From: Oegoconia quadripuncta
Lineage: Eukaryota; Arthropoda; Insecta; Lepidoptera; Autostichidae
Direction: 5' to 3'
Assembly (NCBI GenBank): GCA_949316235.1
Contig: OX438741.1
Location: 19,841,124 to 19,905,123 of the forward strand
Length of the DNA: 64,000 bases
The first letter of the stretch is position 1; every line of letters begins with the position of its first letter. The position numbers and the translations under genes are program-made. This document shows, piece after piece, positions 1-12,099 of the stretch. The notes under the pieces are model-generated. The model saw nothing but the letters and a program-made list of their open reading frames with translations, did not search any database and was not told the origin of the DNA.

Positions 1-154
1 GTGTTCACCTGTGTAGATGATGTCGACGTCTTTGATATGATGTTTTCAACGCTCACTGCGATCTGACCCTGTCCGTGGTGTAATAAATTAGGAAGTTGAA
101 CGTCACTTGACTCTCTCTCCCATAGGGTTAGCATTTATAGCTTTTCCGTCATAT

Positions 155-420
155 TACTATAATAGGACTTTCTTTCTTTTCTACTTTTTTACCCTTAAAT
201 TCTTTCTGTAATTAGTCTGGGACCCAAGGTAGCGATAGTGTCTCATAGACGGTGGCCTATGTGACACTATTCTGTAATAATAAGCCAGTACAGCCAGCCA
301 GCTTATTTACAGGCTTACTTACTTACTGGCTTACTTACAGCCAGGGCTTACATAGGAGTGGGATGAGTGCGGAGGTGGGATCTGATGTTTTCACCGTGCA
401 GGTCAAGTAGATATAGCAGA
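155..420 (-). repeat. rep-J interspersed repeat fragment
   Basis: The reverse complement of blocks here matches 31000-31130: a 'gggacccaaggtagc' block near 220-235 and a 'ggagtgggatgag' block near 355-370 both recur there in inverted order. Between them (285-355) are short direct repeats of a 'ggcttacttac' type. No coding content is visible and the repeat class is unknown. Confidence 0.45.
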
Positions 421-487
421 ATTTTTGTTATTTGTCTCAAGAAGAATAAATATTATTTTATTTGCATTGTAAATTTTGTAGACCAAT

Positions 488-545
488 TGCTGTTGTCCAT
501 GGGCGGCGGTGATTGCCACCCTCTCATATAAAAAAAAAAAAAAAT
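488..545 (+). mobile_element. LINE 3' end (zeta type), poly-A tailed
   Basis: A 'ccatgggcggcggtgattgc' block followed by 'cctctcatat' and a 16-nt A run. The same end recurs at 56612-56707, and a diverged form lies at 52290-52411. This sequence style is familiar as the 3' terminus of lepidopteran non-LTR elements (recalled, not searched). The copy is heavily 5'-truncated and has no ORF. Confidence 0.6.
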
Positions 546-2160
546 TCAATACGATTGTGGGAAGTAATAATCGCAGTTACAAGTGAAATCGTAATAAATA
601 TCAAACAATAAAGTAGGAGTAGGTAACTGTAAACCCCTATAAAGACTTCATTTTCTAAAAACCCGAACTGAATCCCAATCAACTCGAGAATGAATCAGAA
701 TAAAACATTGCTGCCTCCATATTTTCGTCTGCCAAAAAGCTCGCTGAGATTCGTAATTTAACTTGGTAACATAAACTGATAGGTCGTGAATAATTCAGAA
801 ATCTAATAAAGGTGCTCAGACTTTAATTAAAAACTTGTTGACTCGAATGATTAATTAAAATTAGACCTCTAAAATTCGGTAAGTCCGTGGTCAACGGTTG
901 TGGAGTGAACTAACCCTGCAAGTGGTTGAAGGCGACTATAAAACCGATTTATTATTACAAGGACCTCATAAAATCGGTGCTAAAATTCCTAAAAGTCATT
1001 CAGTACTTTAAGCGTAAGATATTGATCAAAGAATTCTGCTTTTATACAAAATGGGTTAACACCATAGACGTATAAATTAGCAGACTGAATTAATGGATAA
1101 AATATCGTAGTCTGTTTCTATACAAACGTATTAGCCACGTTTAGGCTTTGATATTAAGGAAATGTCTAGAAATGGGTTCTAATTGTATGGCTTATCACAT
1201 ACGATTACGTATTTTACCTATTATTTAAGCTAATACAATATATTTTGTTTGGAAACAAGCAATATCAGCGGTGTGCCCTTCATACATACTTTAACGATAT
1301 ATCTACCTCGTAAAAGTGTTAGACCTAAGCTAGCGACCTGTATTAGAAATAGAAGAACAATAAACGTCTTACAAAATATCGTGGTACTTATTCCCCTTCA
1401 CCTCATAGGACGCCGAACCCACCCCTGTGTTCTAGTGCCCAAGCCAAAGCCCTAAGTTAGGAGGGACTAGAAAACCTAGTTACAGTATGTTATAAATCAA
1501 ATAACGGCAACCATAATCATTTCAGAAACAATGTCATGATATCAGCTGCGAATGCCTGTGCGAGGTCTCGACTCGACAAGTTCCCCACCGGCCATCAGTT
1601 CTGCCACTTCAACATACCAATTCGCTGGGTTATGTCGGTAACTGACATTGGTCTAGGGATTACTATATTCCTGATTCGATCAAATATTGAAATGCCGAGC
1701 ATCGCCCTCTCCATAGCTCGTTATGTGACCTTGAGCCTTCTCTTGACCTTGAGCAAAAACAATAACTGGGTAGAATTATAATCCAGGTGAGTGAACGCAC
1801 GAATACCGAGAACATTTACTATGTCTATAAGTTTTTTTTGCAAATTCATAGTTGCTTCCATTACAAAGCTGTTCTTATTTAAAGAGTACTCTCACTCCGT
1901 AAATAATCCCGACTCATTAAAATTCCAGACATTATAGAAAATATTTAGTCTGAAATGACATTCAAAATTCCTCTAAATATCCCTTTCGTCACGTGGCTTA
2001 CAAAAGCATTATTTTACTGTACTTACGTATAAGTATGTTTAAAAGTAACTATATTTTTTTATATATTTCTGACACACCAATTGAAAATGTAGCAACCCCC
2101 CGTTAACATTCATTGAATAAATGACTATTATCATCCAAGGAAACGTAAATTATAAAAAGT
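546..2160. other. AT-rich stretch, no gene recognised
   Basis: Open frames at 1249-1455 and 1536-1781 have no recognisable domain, no promoter context, and compositions expected by chance. I see no repeat shared with the rest of the window. Confidence 0.5.
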
Positions 2161-2164
2161 GTTA

Positions 2165-2345
2165 AAAATTATATATATTTTCGAAACGGCTTAACCGACT
2201 TCTAGCAAACGTTTAGTTCTTTATATAAAAAAAACCGCAGTCCAATCGGACCATGCGTTACTGAGATACGTCCCGACAAAAATTTAACATACACACATAC
2301 AAAACCCCATCAAAAACCATCGTTTTTCGTCGGGGGTTACTTAAC
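2165..2345 (-). repeat. rep-M interspersed repeat
   Basis: On the minus strand it runs from 'cccccgacgaaaaacgatgg' through to 'ggttaagccgtttcg'. Parts recur on the plus strand at 12100-12300, 14155-14250, 56545-56605 and 57510-57647: 'gatgaaaatcggtt' followed by 'gccgtttc', and 'gtccagtctttgtc'. It is probably a non-coding retroelement tail. Confidence 0.5.
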
Positions 2346-2540
2346 ATTTTCTCAATTGAACAGAGTTCTATTTCAAAAGCAGACTTTCGGCAGAAGATAT
2401 TAGTGGTCCACTTTACTTGATTTTAAAATAATGCGAGAACAAGTGCCAGCGAATGGTACGGGCAATTCACAAATGGGTCGCCTAGAGTGTCTTTTAGCAA
2501 TAAATTTAAGAAAATCAATGTGTAACTTAAGCATCGCAAT

Positions 2541-3063
2541 ATATAGGGTCTAACAAAATTAACTCAACAAACTTTGGCAATTGCACGTACATGACAATAA
2601 AATAATATATTCATAAAAAAAACTAGCCTTAATTTAGTTGCCGAGTAAAAAAATTTAATGTAAGTGCAAATGAAATTACGAATTATAACAGACTTACTTC
2701 ATTTCGATTGTACCTTATTTTATCAATGAGAGAAAAAAGGCAACGTTCATATGGAATACGCCAATGGGGGTGGCGGGGCACAGGGCGCAACCAATCACAG
2801 CAAGTTGCGGCGGCACCGGGTCAAGCGCCGGCGGCAAGCGGCTTGTGGTCGCCTTTCGGCGTCTTCAAAGATACCACGGCACGTGTTTGTGTGTTATGGC
2901 AAAGTACTTAGAGCGCGCGGCCAACTCACAAAATTTGCATTTCTAAATTTTATTTTTTGAATAAATCTGTTAACTTTAATGTTTAATTTTTTTTTTTTGT
3001 AATAAGAACATTCTATACATACACTCTGCAACCTTTGTCGGGTTAATTTTATTAGACCTTATA
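2541..3063. mobile_element. MITE-1: 520-bp TIR element with GC-rich core
   Basis: The left end reads 'ggtctaacaaaattaac' (2545-2561), and the right end (3040-3060) is its reverse complement with few mismatches, so terminal inverted repeats of about 35 bp enclose the element. Both ends abut TATA, compatible with a TA target as in Tc1/mariner relatives (inference). The core (about 2740-2930) is strongly GC-rich against AT-rich flanks and contains only short overlapping frames (2708-2960), with no transposase. A partial inverted copy lies at 34492-34766. Confidence 0.65.
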
Positions 3064-3112
3064 TATGAAAACTTAATGTATGATTGAAAACGTCTAGAAT
3101 CGGGAAAATTGT

Positions 3113-3344
3113 TAGTGGTTGGGCATTTTAAATGACCGCCTGGCTACCTACTACCATCTTATCTAAGTCCGCCGCCAAACAGCAATGTTAATAGGATTGT
3201 TGCGTTCCGGTTGTCTGAGAAGCGATAGCCAGTCCCCCAAATAAGATGGGGTTTCCGGGTCAGTACGCTTCCACTTTTGGCCTCATCTTCATTAACACCA
3301 CGTGTGATTGAGGTCAAGTGCTAACCCGTTGTGCTTAAAAAAAA
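3113..3344 (+). mobile_element. SINE-A copy, 5' truncated
   Basis: Starts in the 'ggttgggcattttaaatg' body block, so the tRNA-like head is missing, and continues through 'gccagtcccccaaata' to the 'gtgattgaggtcaagtgc' tail and an A run. Diverged from the younger copies. Confidence 0.85.
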
Positions 3345-3540
3345 TAACTACAGAAGATAAGATAGATAAATAAACTTGCTGTTCATGTCAGTCGCGTTTA
3401 CATTAAATCATTAAGTGATTTAACGGTCATTGTACACGATTTTTAACCCCCTACTGAAATGATGGGTGTTATGTCTATAACGTATATTAATACTGCAAGG
3501 TTGATATAAATCAGTTAAGTTATTTCGTTGATACATAATA

Positions 3541-3760
3541 AATACATAAAGTCACGCCTGTTTCCCGTAAGGGTAGGCAGACACCACCGACTTCCACTTG
3601 CTACGATTCTTACACACCTCTTTTGCTTCATTCACTCTCAACATCCTCGTCGGTTTAGGGTTACTCTTGACCTGGTCTTTCTTTAAGACGTCCCCGATTT
3701 GATTATGGTACTTTCTCCGTGGTCTTCCCCTACCAATACACCATCCTCGTTTATTTAGAT
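3541..3760 (+). repeat. rep-D interspersed repeat
   Basis: Begins with 'aaagtcacgcctgtttcccg', then 'gggtaggcagacacca', 'gacttccacttgctacgat' and 'ctcgtcggttt'. Recurs at 10288-10540 and 40758-40863 (plus), 53466-53525 (minus) and 57648-57690 (plus). No ORF; class unknown. Confidence 0.7.
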
Positions 3761-4149
3761 AATGTTATATAGTTGAAACAAAATACTTAGTACAGGCCAT
3801 ACTTAATACTAATAATCCAAAAGCCATTTCTGCTGAAAAAGGTTTATGCAATCTGTATTTCAGCATGCAACGCCCTTCCCCTGGAGATTAAACAGGATTA
3901 GCCTAGTATAAAGATAGTTAACACAACATATGCATCTGATTTATGTATGTGAATATACATATGTTTGTATGTGTGTGATTTTGAATTTCCTCTTGAAAAT
4001 CATCAGTTCTTTGGAGCTATCAGGCATTCAGAATTTGTAGTCTACCATTGTGAAGAAGCCCATAAAACCCACGGGTTTCCTATGAAACTACTTGACACTA
4101 CTTGTCAGTCGAGCGGGTAGTACCTCCACGTTTATCAAACAAGTAATCA
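3761..4149. other. No gene recognised
   Basis: AT-rich unique-looking sequence with a short 'atgtatgtgaatatac' simple stretch near 3940. Nothing supportable. Confidence 0.4.
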
Positions 4150-4400
4150 GATATTTTATAATAGCCCGTCGTGCACAGAATAGTATTATATTTTGGACAC
4201 GTTTTGGTTATCAGCTGAAACCTCATTATAAATGCATATACAATGCTCTGTGAAGGATGATACTATATGGGATAACGCGTTCTTGTTCCGTACAGGTACA
4301 TCGCGCTTATCACTATTCTGTTTCTCATAAATGTATTGAAATGCAATTGTTAAAATAATAATTTCCTTAAACTTGTCTCTAAGAGAAACTCTACGCACTA
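4150..4400 (-). repeat. rep-K retroelement 3' region, diverged
   Basis: Shares an ordered set of blocks with 46160-46440: 'ataatagcc', 'cctcattataa', 'tatacaatgctctgtgaagg', 'cttatcactatt' and 'tctcataaatgtattg'. The open frame at 4186-4398 is a by-product of this repeat and is matched by a similar frame at 46226-46441. It is probably an internal or 3' part of an old LINE. Confidence 0.5.
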
Positions 4401-4739
4401 ATTTTCCAAACCAACTTCTATTAGGTGATAGTCATGTAAAAGGGAAAAGATAATCTTAACATCTTAATGGCTATTATGTACTCCAAAAATTGTTTTAAGC
4501 TTACTTACAAGTTACAAAATTATATTGTTATTAAAACAGTTATCATATTTGCATATAAAATCGGTGAACTAGTTTTCTCATAAAAAGACTATCTTAATTT
4601 TAACGTTGCGCCGCCGAAAGAGCACGCCATTTTCGCTGTTTGAAATAGGCATCATCTTTATAAATGTTCACATATTAGTGTGGCCTTCTGTACAATTCGT
4701 ACTTCATATATAATAATATCTCTTTCTAAACAGCCGAAT

Positions 4740-4895
4740 GTTTATCAATAGCGACATCCCCCGACTTATATGTCGGTTCGCACCTGCTGCCATTCGTCGT
4801 CGGGACACCGACCGTACCGAACGCGTTTCCCGCGCTCCGCACAGCGCCTAACGTTCGGAAATTCTCGTGCCGCGAGTGAATTCAAATATCGAAGG
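4740..4895 (+). promoter_or_regulatory. CpG/GC-rich island, possible promoter or first exon
   Basis: About 150 bp rich in C, G and CpG (for example 'ccgaacgcgtttcccgcg') in an otherwise AT-rich region. A 'cttatatg' TATA-like string lies at its left edge, and a splice-donor-like 'gaaggtattt' lies at its right edge (4891-4900). It has no counterpart elsewhere in the window, unlike the other GC-rich patches. No ORF of note. Function is inference only; it could equally be the core of an unrecognised repeat. Confidence 0.2.
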
Positions 4896-4899
4896 TATT

Positions 4900-5825
4900 T
4901 ATTCGTGTTGATGTTCTAATCCCGTGTTTTATATTTGGACGCTTTTTTGTGTGCGGAAAGATTCCACTCCCGGGACATGACGCCGCTGGAATACGTAATA
5001 TGTGAGGACCTTTATTTAAGTTAATAGCATTTCATATGTTTTTTTTTTCGGCAAATCTGGTTAGATTCGTTAATGCTGTCCTGTCGGAATACAAATGCGA
5101 CACACGATATTTTATTATGATTGTTCCAAATTCAGATTCTGCCAATTATGAAGGGTTTTTGTTTATGTAAATCTTTCTATTGTTCGAAGTTTCTTTACAC
5201 TGATTGCTGGAAACGGTTTTGGGGATTCACTGACGGTTTCGGGCGGCAAACTTTCTCGTAGCGGTCAGCTACGCCTCGTAGCGAAATATAAAAAGGCTAC
5301 AGAAAAGTTTTCCACGAAATGAATTTAGTTGGAGCTTTGCGTTGGAGTCTGATTTAACAAATTTTACTTTACTGTTTGTTAAAGCGATTTTCATTTGGGA
5401 TTTGAATAATGTATAATAAAGGTATGACTACATTAAGAAAAACTAATGCACTAGTACAAATTTAGCATCGTTAGTGCGATTAGATTGGAACTTTAAGATT
5501 AAATCTAGATCTAAAATAATGACCTCAAAATATTATTACAAAACTTGTATAACAGAATACTTGAAACTGCCAAAAGAAAGAAAAGACTGATATAAATCTT
5601 TGCCTAATAATTTGACAGCGCAACCAAATCCAATCAAAAGCATTCTATTCTTGCTATTTGTAGTATATCTGAAAATCGTAACGCACTTGTACGTCATTTA
5701 CATGCCCTTAAATTTGAATATGAATAAAGCCCTTAGTTAATTTTATTGTTACATATCTAGGTAACACTTTTCAAAATCTTAACATTTCTCTGAAGAACAC
5801 TAAATATTTTAACTACTGCCTTCCG
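4900..5825. other. No gene recognised
   Basis: AT-rich. The only feature is a GC patch at 5230-5300 with repeated 'gtagcg' words followed by 'atataaaaagg' (about 5287), a TATA-like string. Similar 'ctacg/gtagc' words occur near 10830-10860 and 21305-21400, so a degraded repeat is more likely than a promoter. Confidence 0.35.
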
Positions 5826-5827
5826 AT

Positions 5828-5862
5828 GATGATAAATAAATAAATATTTCGGACACTTACAG
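5828..5862 (-). mobile_element. SINE-C tail fragment
   Basis: The reverse complement reads 'aagtgtccgaaatattta' followed by TTTA repeats, identical in style to the 3' end of the SINE-C copies at 24412 and 56124. Confidence 0.5.
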
Positions 5863-6175
5863 TAATTATCTAGCTGCAAACTAAGCTAAGCTTGTACTAT
5901 AGGTACTAGGTAACGGATAAACATACGTTAATATGTATATATAAACATCAATGAATCGAGAATAAATGTTCTTAGATAGATAGATAGGTAGATAAAGCGT
6001 TTATTTGCATAATACAGAAACTCATACAAAAATATTCGACGCAACAATCATTCTGCTTGGTGTTATTCTTGTAAAATGTAGCCTTATTTCGCAGTAATAA
6101 AAATAAAAACTAAAATTAAGTACAACTGTTACAACTTATAATAGAGTTGTATGTGTATCTGTACCACAAAAGATG

Positions 6176-6278
6176 ATGATGATGATCTTATTCATCACAC
6201 ATACATTTACACTTCGAGGGATTCGAACACGCAACCTATGGTTTCGCAGGCAGTGTCACTTTCCACTACTCAACACTC
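6176..6278 (-). mobile_element. SINE-C head, diverged
   Basis: On the minus strand: a tRNA-like head, box-B-like 'gttcgaatccc', then 'tgtgtgatgaat'. Mutations in box B and the missing tail indicate an old fragment. It is not a functional tRNA gene. Confidence 0.6.
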
Positions 6279-6471
6279 AATTTTTTTTCTATTATTTTCG
6301 TACGAAATTAATTAATATTTACCAGTATTAAATAAAAAATTAATTTAATACTGGTAACACCATTGACTTGGTTGGACTTCAAGTTTGTTACTACTTAAAA
6401 TATATTCAATGCTTTTTTGTCACTTTTCTGTCATACTTTTTTATAAAAATGTAAATAAATAATAACTTAAC

Positions 6472-6572
6472 TTATTTTTATGATTAACTGGATACGCGCT
6501 TGACCACAATCTCACCTGATGGGAAGTGACGATGTCGCCGAAGATGAAGCACGCGATCTCAGTAGAATTATA
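6472..6572 (-). mobile_element. LINE-alpha 3' end fragment
   Basis: Reverse complement of the LINE-alpha terminus: 'catcaggtgagattgtggtc', then 'catccagttaatcataaaa'-type sequence. About 100 bp remain. Confidence 0.7.
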
Positions 6573-6899
6573 ATGATGTTATTTTGTTAGTTACAGTTAC
6601 AGCGAGTTACAATGATGCCAATATGTAACTGTTGCGCTGCGGACTGTACTAATTGCCTTATTATATTATCAAACTAGATATAATATTAACATAGTCAGTA
6701 AGTAAAATTTGTATTAACACCTATGGACTGTCATTTGTCTGATATAAAATATTTTTATTTTTTTACAAAACGTCGTGCTAAAACTGGGAAGGGCAGTTAA
6801 ATTATTTTCTTCCTGCTATTAGCAATTGTCAGATTATTCGAGCGACATCTATCAAAATCCAATGTACCTAATATTTCCAGTTGTGATCCGATTACGACA
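6573..6899. other. No gene recognised
   Basis: AT-rich; 'agttacagttacagcgagttac' style short repetition near 6590-6610. No shared repeat seen. Confidence 0.4.
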
Positions 6900-7275
6900 A
6901 ATATTTTTATCCAACTGCCCCATGAAGGATTGTAATGTTTTTCATATGTATTTATATAGATTTCTATGTCACCTCTTGTACCTAGCCTAAATGGTGTGAT
7001 CGATTTTGATGTGCTATGTGTCATTAGATTCGTCTTGATCTCCAGTGCGTCTTTGGATACATTTTTATTGTTAAATATGGTACTCGTAAGACATATTGGG
7101 TCTTTAGCTATGAAATTTGAGTTTTTTTTCTCCGTTAATCATATGTACCAATTCCTGCGTTTTTCAAAGCTATATCCAAATTTGTTTTTTATTTGGAAAA
7201 TGGAATATTATTTCAAGGTTTCACATGAAATATTTTTACTTTCTGGGCTAAATCACATAATAAAAAAAATTTGAA
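6900..7275 (+). repeat. rep-H interspersed repeat
   Basis: Opens with 'actgccccatgaaggattg' and 'taatgtttttc', then 'ttagattcgtcttgatctcc'. These blocks recur, in the same order, at 22478-22521 plus 23108-23285, and inverted at 25905-26040. The 102-codon frame at 6966-7274 lies inside the repeat and carries no known domain. Possibly a non-autonomous element of Helitron or LINE origin; the class is not decided. Confidence 0.5.
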
Positions 7276-7527
7276 CAGAGCTCTTTTCATGTGCTTCCCA
7301 TAATCATTCCTTAGATTCGCTGAAACTTTTATAAAGCGGTTACTTTTAAAAATTAACGATGCCTATACTTAACTTAATTTTATCCGATAATACACACAAG
7401 GTTTAGTTAAATTTGGATTTGCCGTTCCCAAAAAAAATCAAAAATGTTTGTATGGAGAAAACAGTCTTAGTGAAATTCTTCATACAAAACGCCAATTTCA
7501 TAAGTAAGGACCTAATATATATTTTTT

Positions 7528-7650
7528 TTATGATTAAATGGATACGCGTTTCACCACAATCTCACCTGATGGGAAGTGACAATGAAGCACGCGATCTCAG
7601 TGGATGCCTATTCACCCTGCTCTTCAAGATCCCTAGGTTGTAGGATTCAG
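7528..7650 (-). mobile_element. LINE-alpha 3' end
   Basis: A minus-strand copy of the LINE-alpha terminus, including the last codons and the 'gggatcttgaagagcagggt' block also seen at 16260 and 41745. 5'-truncated. Confidence 0.75.
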
Positions 7651-7841
7651 GAAATACTTAACTGACAAAGAAAAACTTATATACACTGGTGCATAGCTGG
7701 AGCATAATTAAATATTAAAAACTCAATAATATACACGAACATAACATATAAATTATATAAATCGACTGTCTTATGTAAGTAACTTATGTAAATAGTAATT
7801 TTATACCGAATGAGCTTTTTTACCATAAGGAAAAAATAAGG

Positions 7842-7845
7842 TAGG

Positions 7846-7876
<31 letters not shown>

Positions 7877-7925
7877 GAATGGGATCGCTCTTGACCTTAA
7901 TCTGGACTAATGTCGAGATAGGTAT
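7842..7925 (-). mobile_element. Poly-A retroelement end, degenerate
   Basis: A T run of about 26 nt (7845-7870) followed by 'gggatcgctcttgacctta', which resembles the complement of the shared LINE-alpha/SINE-A terminus. Too short to assign. Confidence 0.4.
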
Positions 7926-8269
7926 ATTATATTAGTCAAATGGAAGGTATTGGTACTGTCGTTTGTAGTTTAATCCACATACTTACATAATTAAATGAAA
8001 TAGATATTAAAAAAAAAACTTGGAGAAAATTTGAGTTCCAAATAAATAGCCGCCGCTGCGCCTGCATAGCTAGTATGCATAGGTAGGCGCGTACGGACGG
8101 TTTCCACGCGATCATACGCAAGAAAACGGCGTCACTATTTGAGAAAGAGTACGTGGTAGTACCAACATCATCTTGAAGACCGTTGCGGAGAGATACGACT
8201 CTCCCATACTAAATCACCGCTTGTACCGCTGCAGCACACATATACTTTTTTTATCCCTATATTTTGCTT
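7926..8269. other. No gene recognised
   Basis: The frame at 7936-8121 has no known motif. No shared repeat identified. Confidence 0.35.
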
Positions 8270-8402
8270 GTACTTTTGTATGTTCTGTTTTTATTGAACT
8301 GTACAGTAGTCTAAATTATGTGTATTAATTAATTATTAATATTATTTAATGTATGTGTGTGGCTGGAGAAACAAATAAACGTTTATCTATCTATCTATCT
8401 AA
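8270..8402 (+). mobile_element. LINE-like 3' end with TCTA tail
   Basis: AT-rich 3'-UTR-like sequence with 'acaaataaacg' (polyadenylation-signal-like) followed by a TCTA tetranucleotide tail (about 8384-8400). Several non-LTR clades end in short tandem repeats instead of poly-A. Confidence 0.4.
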
Positions 8403-8746
8403 ATCACTTCGTTCATTTGTTGATCAAGCAGATTAAATAGGTAATCTGTTTGATGGGCAAATGAAGAGCAGGTGATTAGTATCTGAAATCAAATTTCGTA
8501 GGACAAAAATTATTTTAATCTATTTTAATTTTTAATCTAATTTTAATTTTTATAATGTTACTAACGTAGTTGCAATAAGACGTACTAACCCAATGGATCT
8601 TTGTTATCTTTTAATGAATAAATGAATGAATAGCTGAAAGTACCTTGGAGGTGGGACGGTGCTACGGTGTCCACGTAGGTAGCGTCCCATACCAAAGTTC
8701 TGCCATGCGCCCACTGAAATAGGGTCATGCCGCATGTCAGGGTTTA

Positions 8747-9068
8747 ACCGCCTCCGTGGCTCAAAAGTGGTGAACAACATTGAGTTTACGTTTCGGAGGT
8801 CGCGGGTTCGATCCCCAGCGGGGTACATGTTTGGTTGGTGGCTGGGCATTTTAAATGTCCGCATGGCTAGCTACCACCATCTTATCTAAATCTGCCGCCA
8901 AGCAGCAATGTTAATAGCATTGTTGTGTTCCGGTTGTCAGAGATAAGATAGCCAGTCCCCCAAATGAGTTGGGGTTTCCGGGTCAGTACGTTTCCACCTT
9001 CGACCTCATCTTCACTTAACATCAGGTGTAATTGAGGTCAAGTACTAACCCGTTGTGCATAAAAAAAA
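8747..9068 (+). mobile_element. SINE-A, near full length
   Basis: A complete tRNA-derived head: box A in 'ccgtggctcaaaagtgg', box B in 'gcgggttcgatccccagcg' near 8806. Then the body with 'taaatgtccgc' and 'cttatctaaatctgccgcc', the LINE-alpha-like tail, and A8. The head contains a short insertion relative to other copies. Such elements are transcribed by Pol III from the internal boxes (family knowledge). Confidence 0.92.
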
Positions 9069-9622
<554 letters not shown>

Positions 9623-10287
9623 TTGGGTATGTGTTCAGCTCAGTGTGTGGATTTGCCCGAGTGGATTTGAACTGCAACCGGAGGGTTGGTTGATATTTAT
9701 TTATTATCCGAGAAATACCTCGCATTCCTGACTCTATGTACCTCAATACATTCCCGTAAAGATCCTTTTTTGTTCTTCCCAGTATCATGACAACAACAAT
9801 TCCGTCAAACAGAGCGTATAACTTTGTATTCCGTTTCACTCGGTGTTTAGTCACATATCATATATATCAGTCCATAATGGCGGAATCGTGTATAATTGCC
9901 ACAAATATTTCAATGTAATTGCGATTAGCTGTTACTGATATTAGTTTATTGGAAAACGTTATAACAATTAAATATAGCATACCATTCGAATATTAAACTT
10001 GTGTTTACACTCTATAATTACTATTTCGTTTTATTTAAATCATACTAAACATAATTTTTTTTTCCATTGAAATTGTGGCAATAACTACGTCATAGCCACT
10101 GAAGGAAAGTGATAAAGCTATTTTACCTTTGCATTGTAAATGGAAAACTTGAATTCTTATGCAAGGAAACGTACTACATTTAAGATTATTAATCGATACT
10201 TGTGTATTTGATAAAGTCTTAAGTTGTTTGACCTGAGACAAAATATGCATGTGGGATATGCGGCAGCATGTAGGTACATACATATAT
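9623..10287. other. No gene recognised
   Basis: AT-rich; frames at 10035-10345 are short and overlap the start of rep-D. Nothing else seen. Confidence 0.35.
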
Positions 10288-10540
10288 ACATACATAAAGT
10301 CACGCCTGTTTCCCGTAGGAGTAGGCAGAAACCACAGACTTCCACGTGCTACGATCCGGACACGTCTTTTGCTTCATTCTGTCTGGTAAGGTTGTTCATA
10401 TATTCTCGTCGGTTTGGGATAGTCTTGACTTGGCCTTTCTTTAAGACGATCATCTCCTACCAACAGTACCATCTACATTTGTTTCGTATATCTCTTTCGT
10501 TAGTCTTCTTTCATTCGTCCTCTCCACATGTTCAAACTAT
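10288..10540 (+). repeat. rep-D interspersed repeat, longest copy
   Basis: Same start as 3541 ('aaagtcacgcctgtttcccg'), with 'taggcagaaaccacagactt', 'attctcgtcggtttggg' and 'ctcctaccaacagtaccat'. The 117-codon frame at 10224-10577 runs through the repeat and is not a gene. Confidence 0.7.
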
Positions 10541-11384
10541 CGCCGAGATAGTTCTTTCAATGTACTCCTTTTTTTAAGCACAGAAGTTTTGCAACTTAGC
10601 GTATACATCTAATCACAAATGTAGGTTACTAAACTCGTTTGTAGGTCAAAACCTCAAAGAGAAGTTACGTTTATGTTTCTTAAGGAATTTCCATAACTTC
10701 CTCAAGATATTTGTTTGTTTGTATAAGTTTCTATATTTTGAGGAAAAACATATGGCTTACTGAGTTTATGCGTGTGAACCTAAACGTTCTTAGTCCACCA
10801 CAAACAAAACCTCTGATTGGCTGCGTGCCATGCTTCGCTGCGTAGCCGTAGGCCTCCTGGGTAGTGACACAGTGCATCATCAACCAGTAGAACAAGTTCA
10901 TTTTATTTTATGACTTAAAAAAAAGGAAAATGTATTTTTTGCCAGTAGTGTCTCTCACGTGCCCTTTTACTCGTATTAAGTATATATAATATTATTACAA
11001 GAATTACGACATATCAGTTAAACACCCTAATGATAACTTTCCAATGTACTATTAAACGCATGCTAATGTACATTAAATGTACTATTAAATGCGTTTCTCA
11101 AAAACAACTGAGAAATACAGTCACACTGTTTTTAAAACCGGTAATTGATCGAGTTGCCTATTTCGGCCAATAGCTACATGGTTATTGAGCCAAGTTATCC
11201 ATCAAGTTTAGTGATTATATATTAGTAAATGAGTTATTAGTGAGGCAAAATATTATTAATGCGGTAAACTACAAAAGTAAGTGATGCAAAAAAGAAAGAA
11301 AAATATTTACCTAATTTATAAAAATATTTCAATAAAAGGTGCATGATTGATTTAAGGTCATTGATATATTATAATTAACAGAAA
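10541..11384. other. No gene recognised
   Basis: Holds a direct duplication of 'tgtactattaaa' with 'gcatgc/gcgt' neighbours at 11040-11100 and a GC patch at 10810-10860. No coding signal. Confidence 0.35.
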
Positions 11385-11615
11385 AGTTGAGGAGTAATAG
11401 GTTAGCATGGTTTGGGCACAAGACGAGTGCTAAGTATGAATGTGGAGGGATACAGAGGTAGAGGAAGACCGAAGAAGGCGTGGGTAGACTGCGTAAGGAA
11501 TTATATGTGAGTGAAAGGGGTGAGTACGGAGTTGACGGCTGATAGGGGAGAGTGGAAGAGGATAACATGTTGTGCCGACCCCACCTAGAGCGGGATAAGG
11601 GCCGGAAAATGATGA
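11385..11615 (+). pseudogene. LINE-beta ORF2 C-terminus, frameshifted
   Basis: Conceptual pieces read RLAWFGHKTSAK, then in another frame RGRGRPKKAWVDCV, then VSTELTADRGEWKR and a terminal TCCADPT followed by a stop. This order (WFGH, RGRPKKRW, DRxxWK, CADPT) is typical of the extreme C-terminus of RTE/BovB-like or related lepidopteran non-LTR ORF2 proteins. A 'gatgatgata' 3' tail follows. The copy is broken by at least one frameshift and a stop. Confidence 0.75.
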
Positions 11616-12099
11616 TAATATATTATAATTAAGTATTCAGGGCTTGTTTTATATTTAACCACAACAACAACTCAAGGCAACTCGCTCGTTGACTGCGTCC
11701 ATATTCGTGTTTGTTATTTAACAAGATCCTGAAAAAAAAATAGTTTTTTGAACATAACCACTTACTTTGTAGTGACATTTTTTCACAATATTAGCGCAAT
11801 AGGGATATATTTTTAAAAGCATTTTCTATATTTATTTAGGCTACTTATTACTTTTTTTTATTATACGTCATTCATTTCTATCTAGAAAAGTATTTAGCTG
11901 CCGTGTTTCCGTTAAATAGGTATGCTTGTTACGGCTCAGAATTCCAGGACGGAGATTGGTACAAGAATAAACGAATCGATAAAAACTAGAGGCGGTGTTT
12001 TGAAATCGAAATATAAGAAATTAAGTAACAATCTTACAATGCTCGATTTTGATAATTCACTTAATTAAGATAGTGATTGATTTGCGAAAACCTAGGGTT
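11616..12099. other. No gene recognised
   Basis: AT-rich sequence between two retroelement remnants, with no repeat match seen. Confidence 0.35.

Noticed and set aside
5281..5300. TATA box 'atataaaaagg' as a gene promoter
   Set aside because: Sits in a patch of 'gtagcg' words that recur at two other places, so probably repeat-derived; no transcript evidence.
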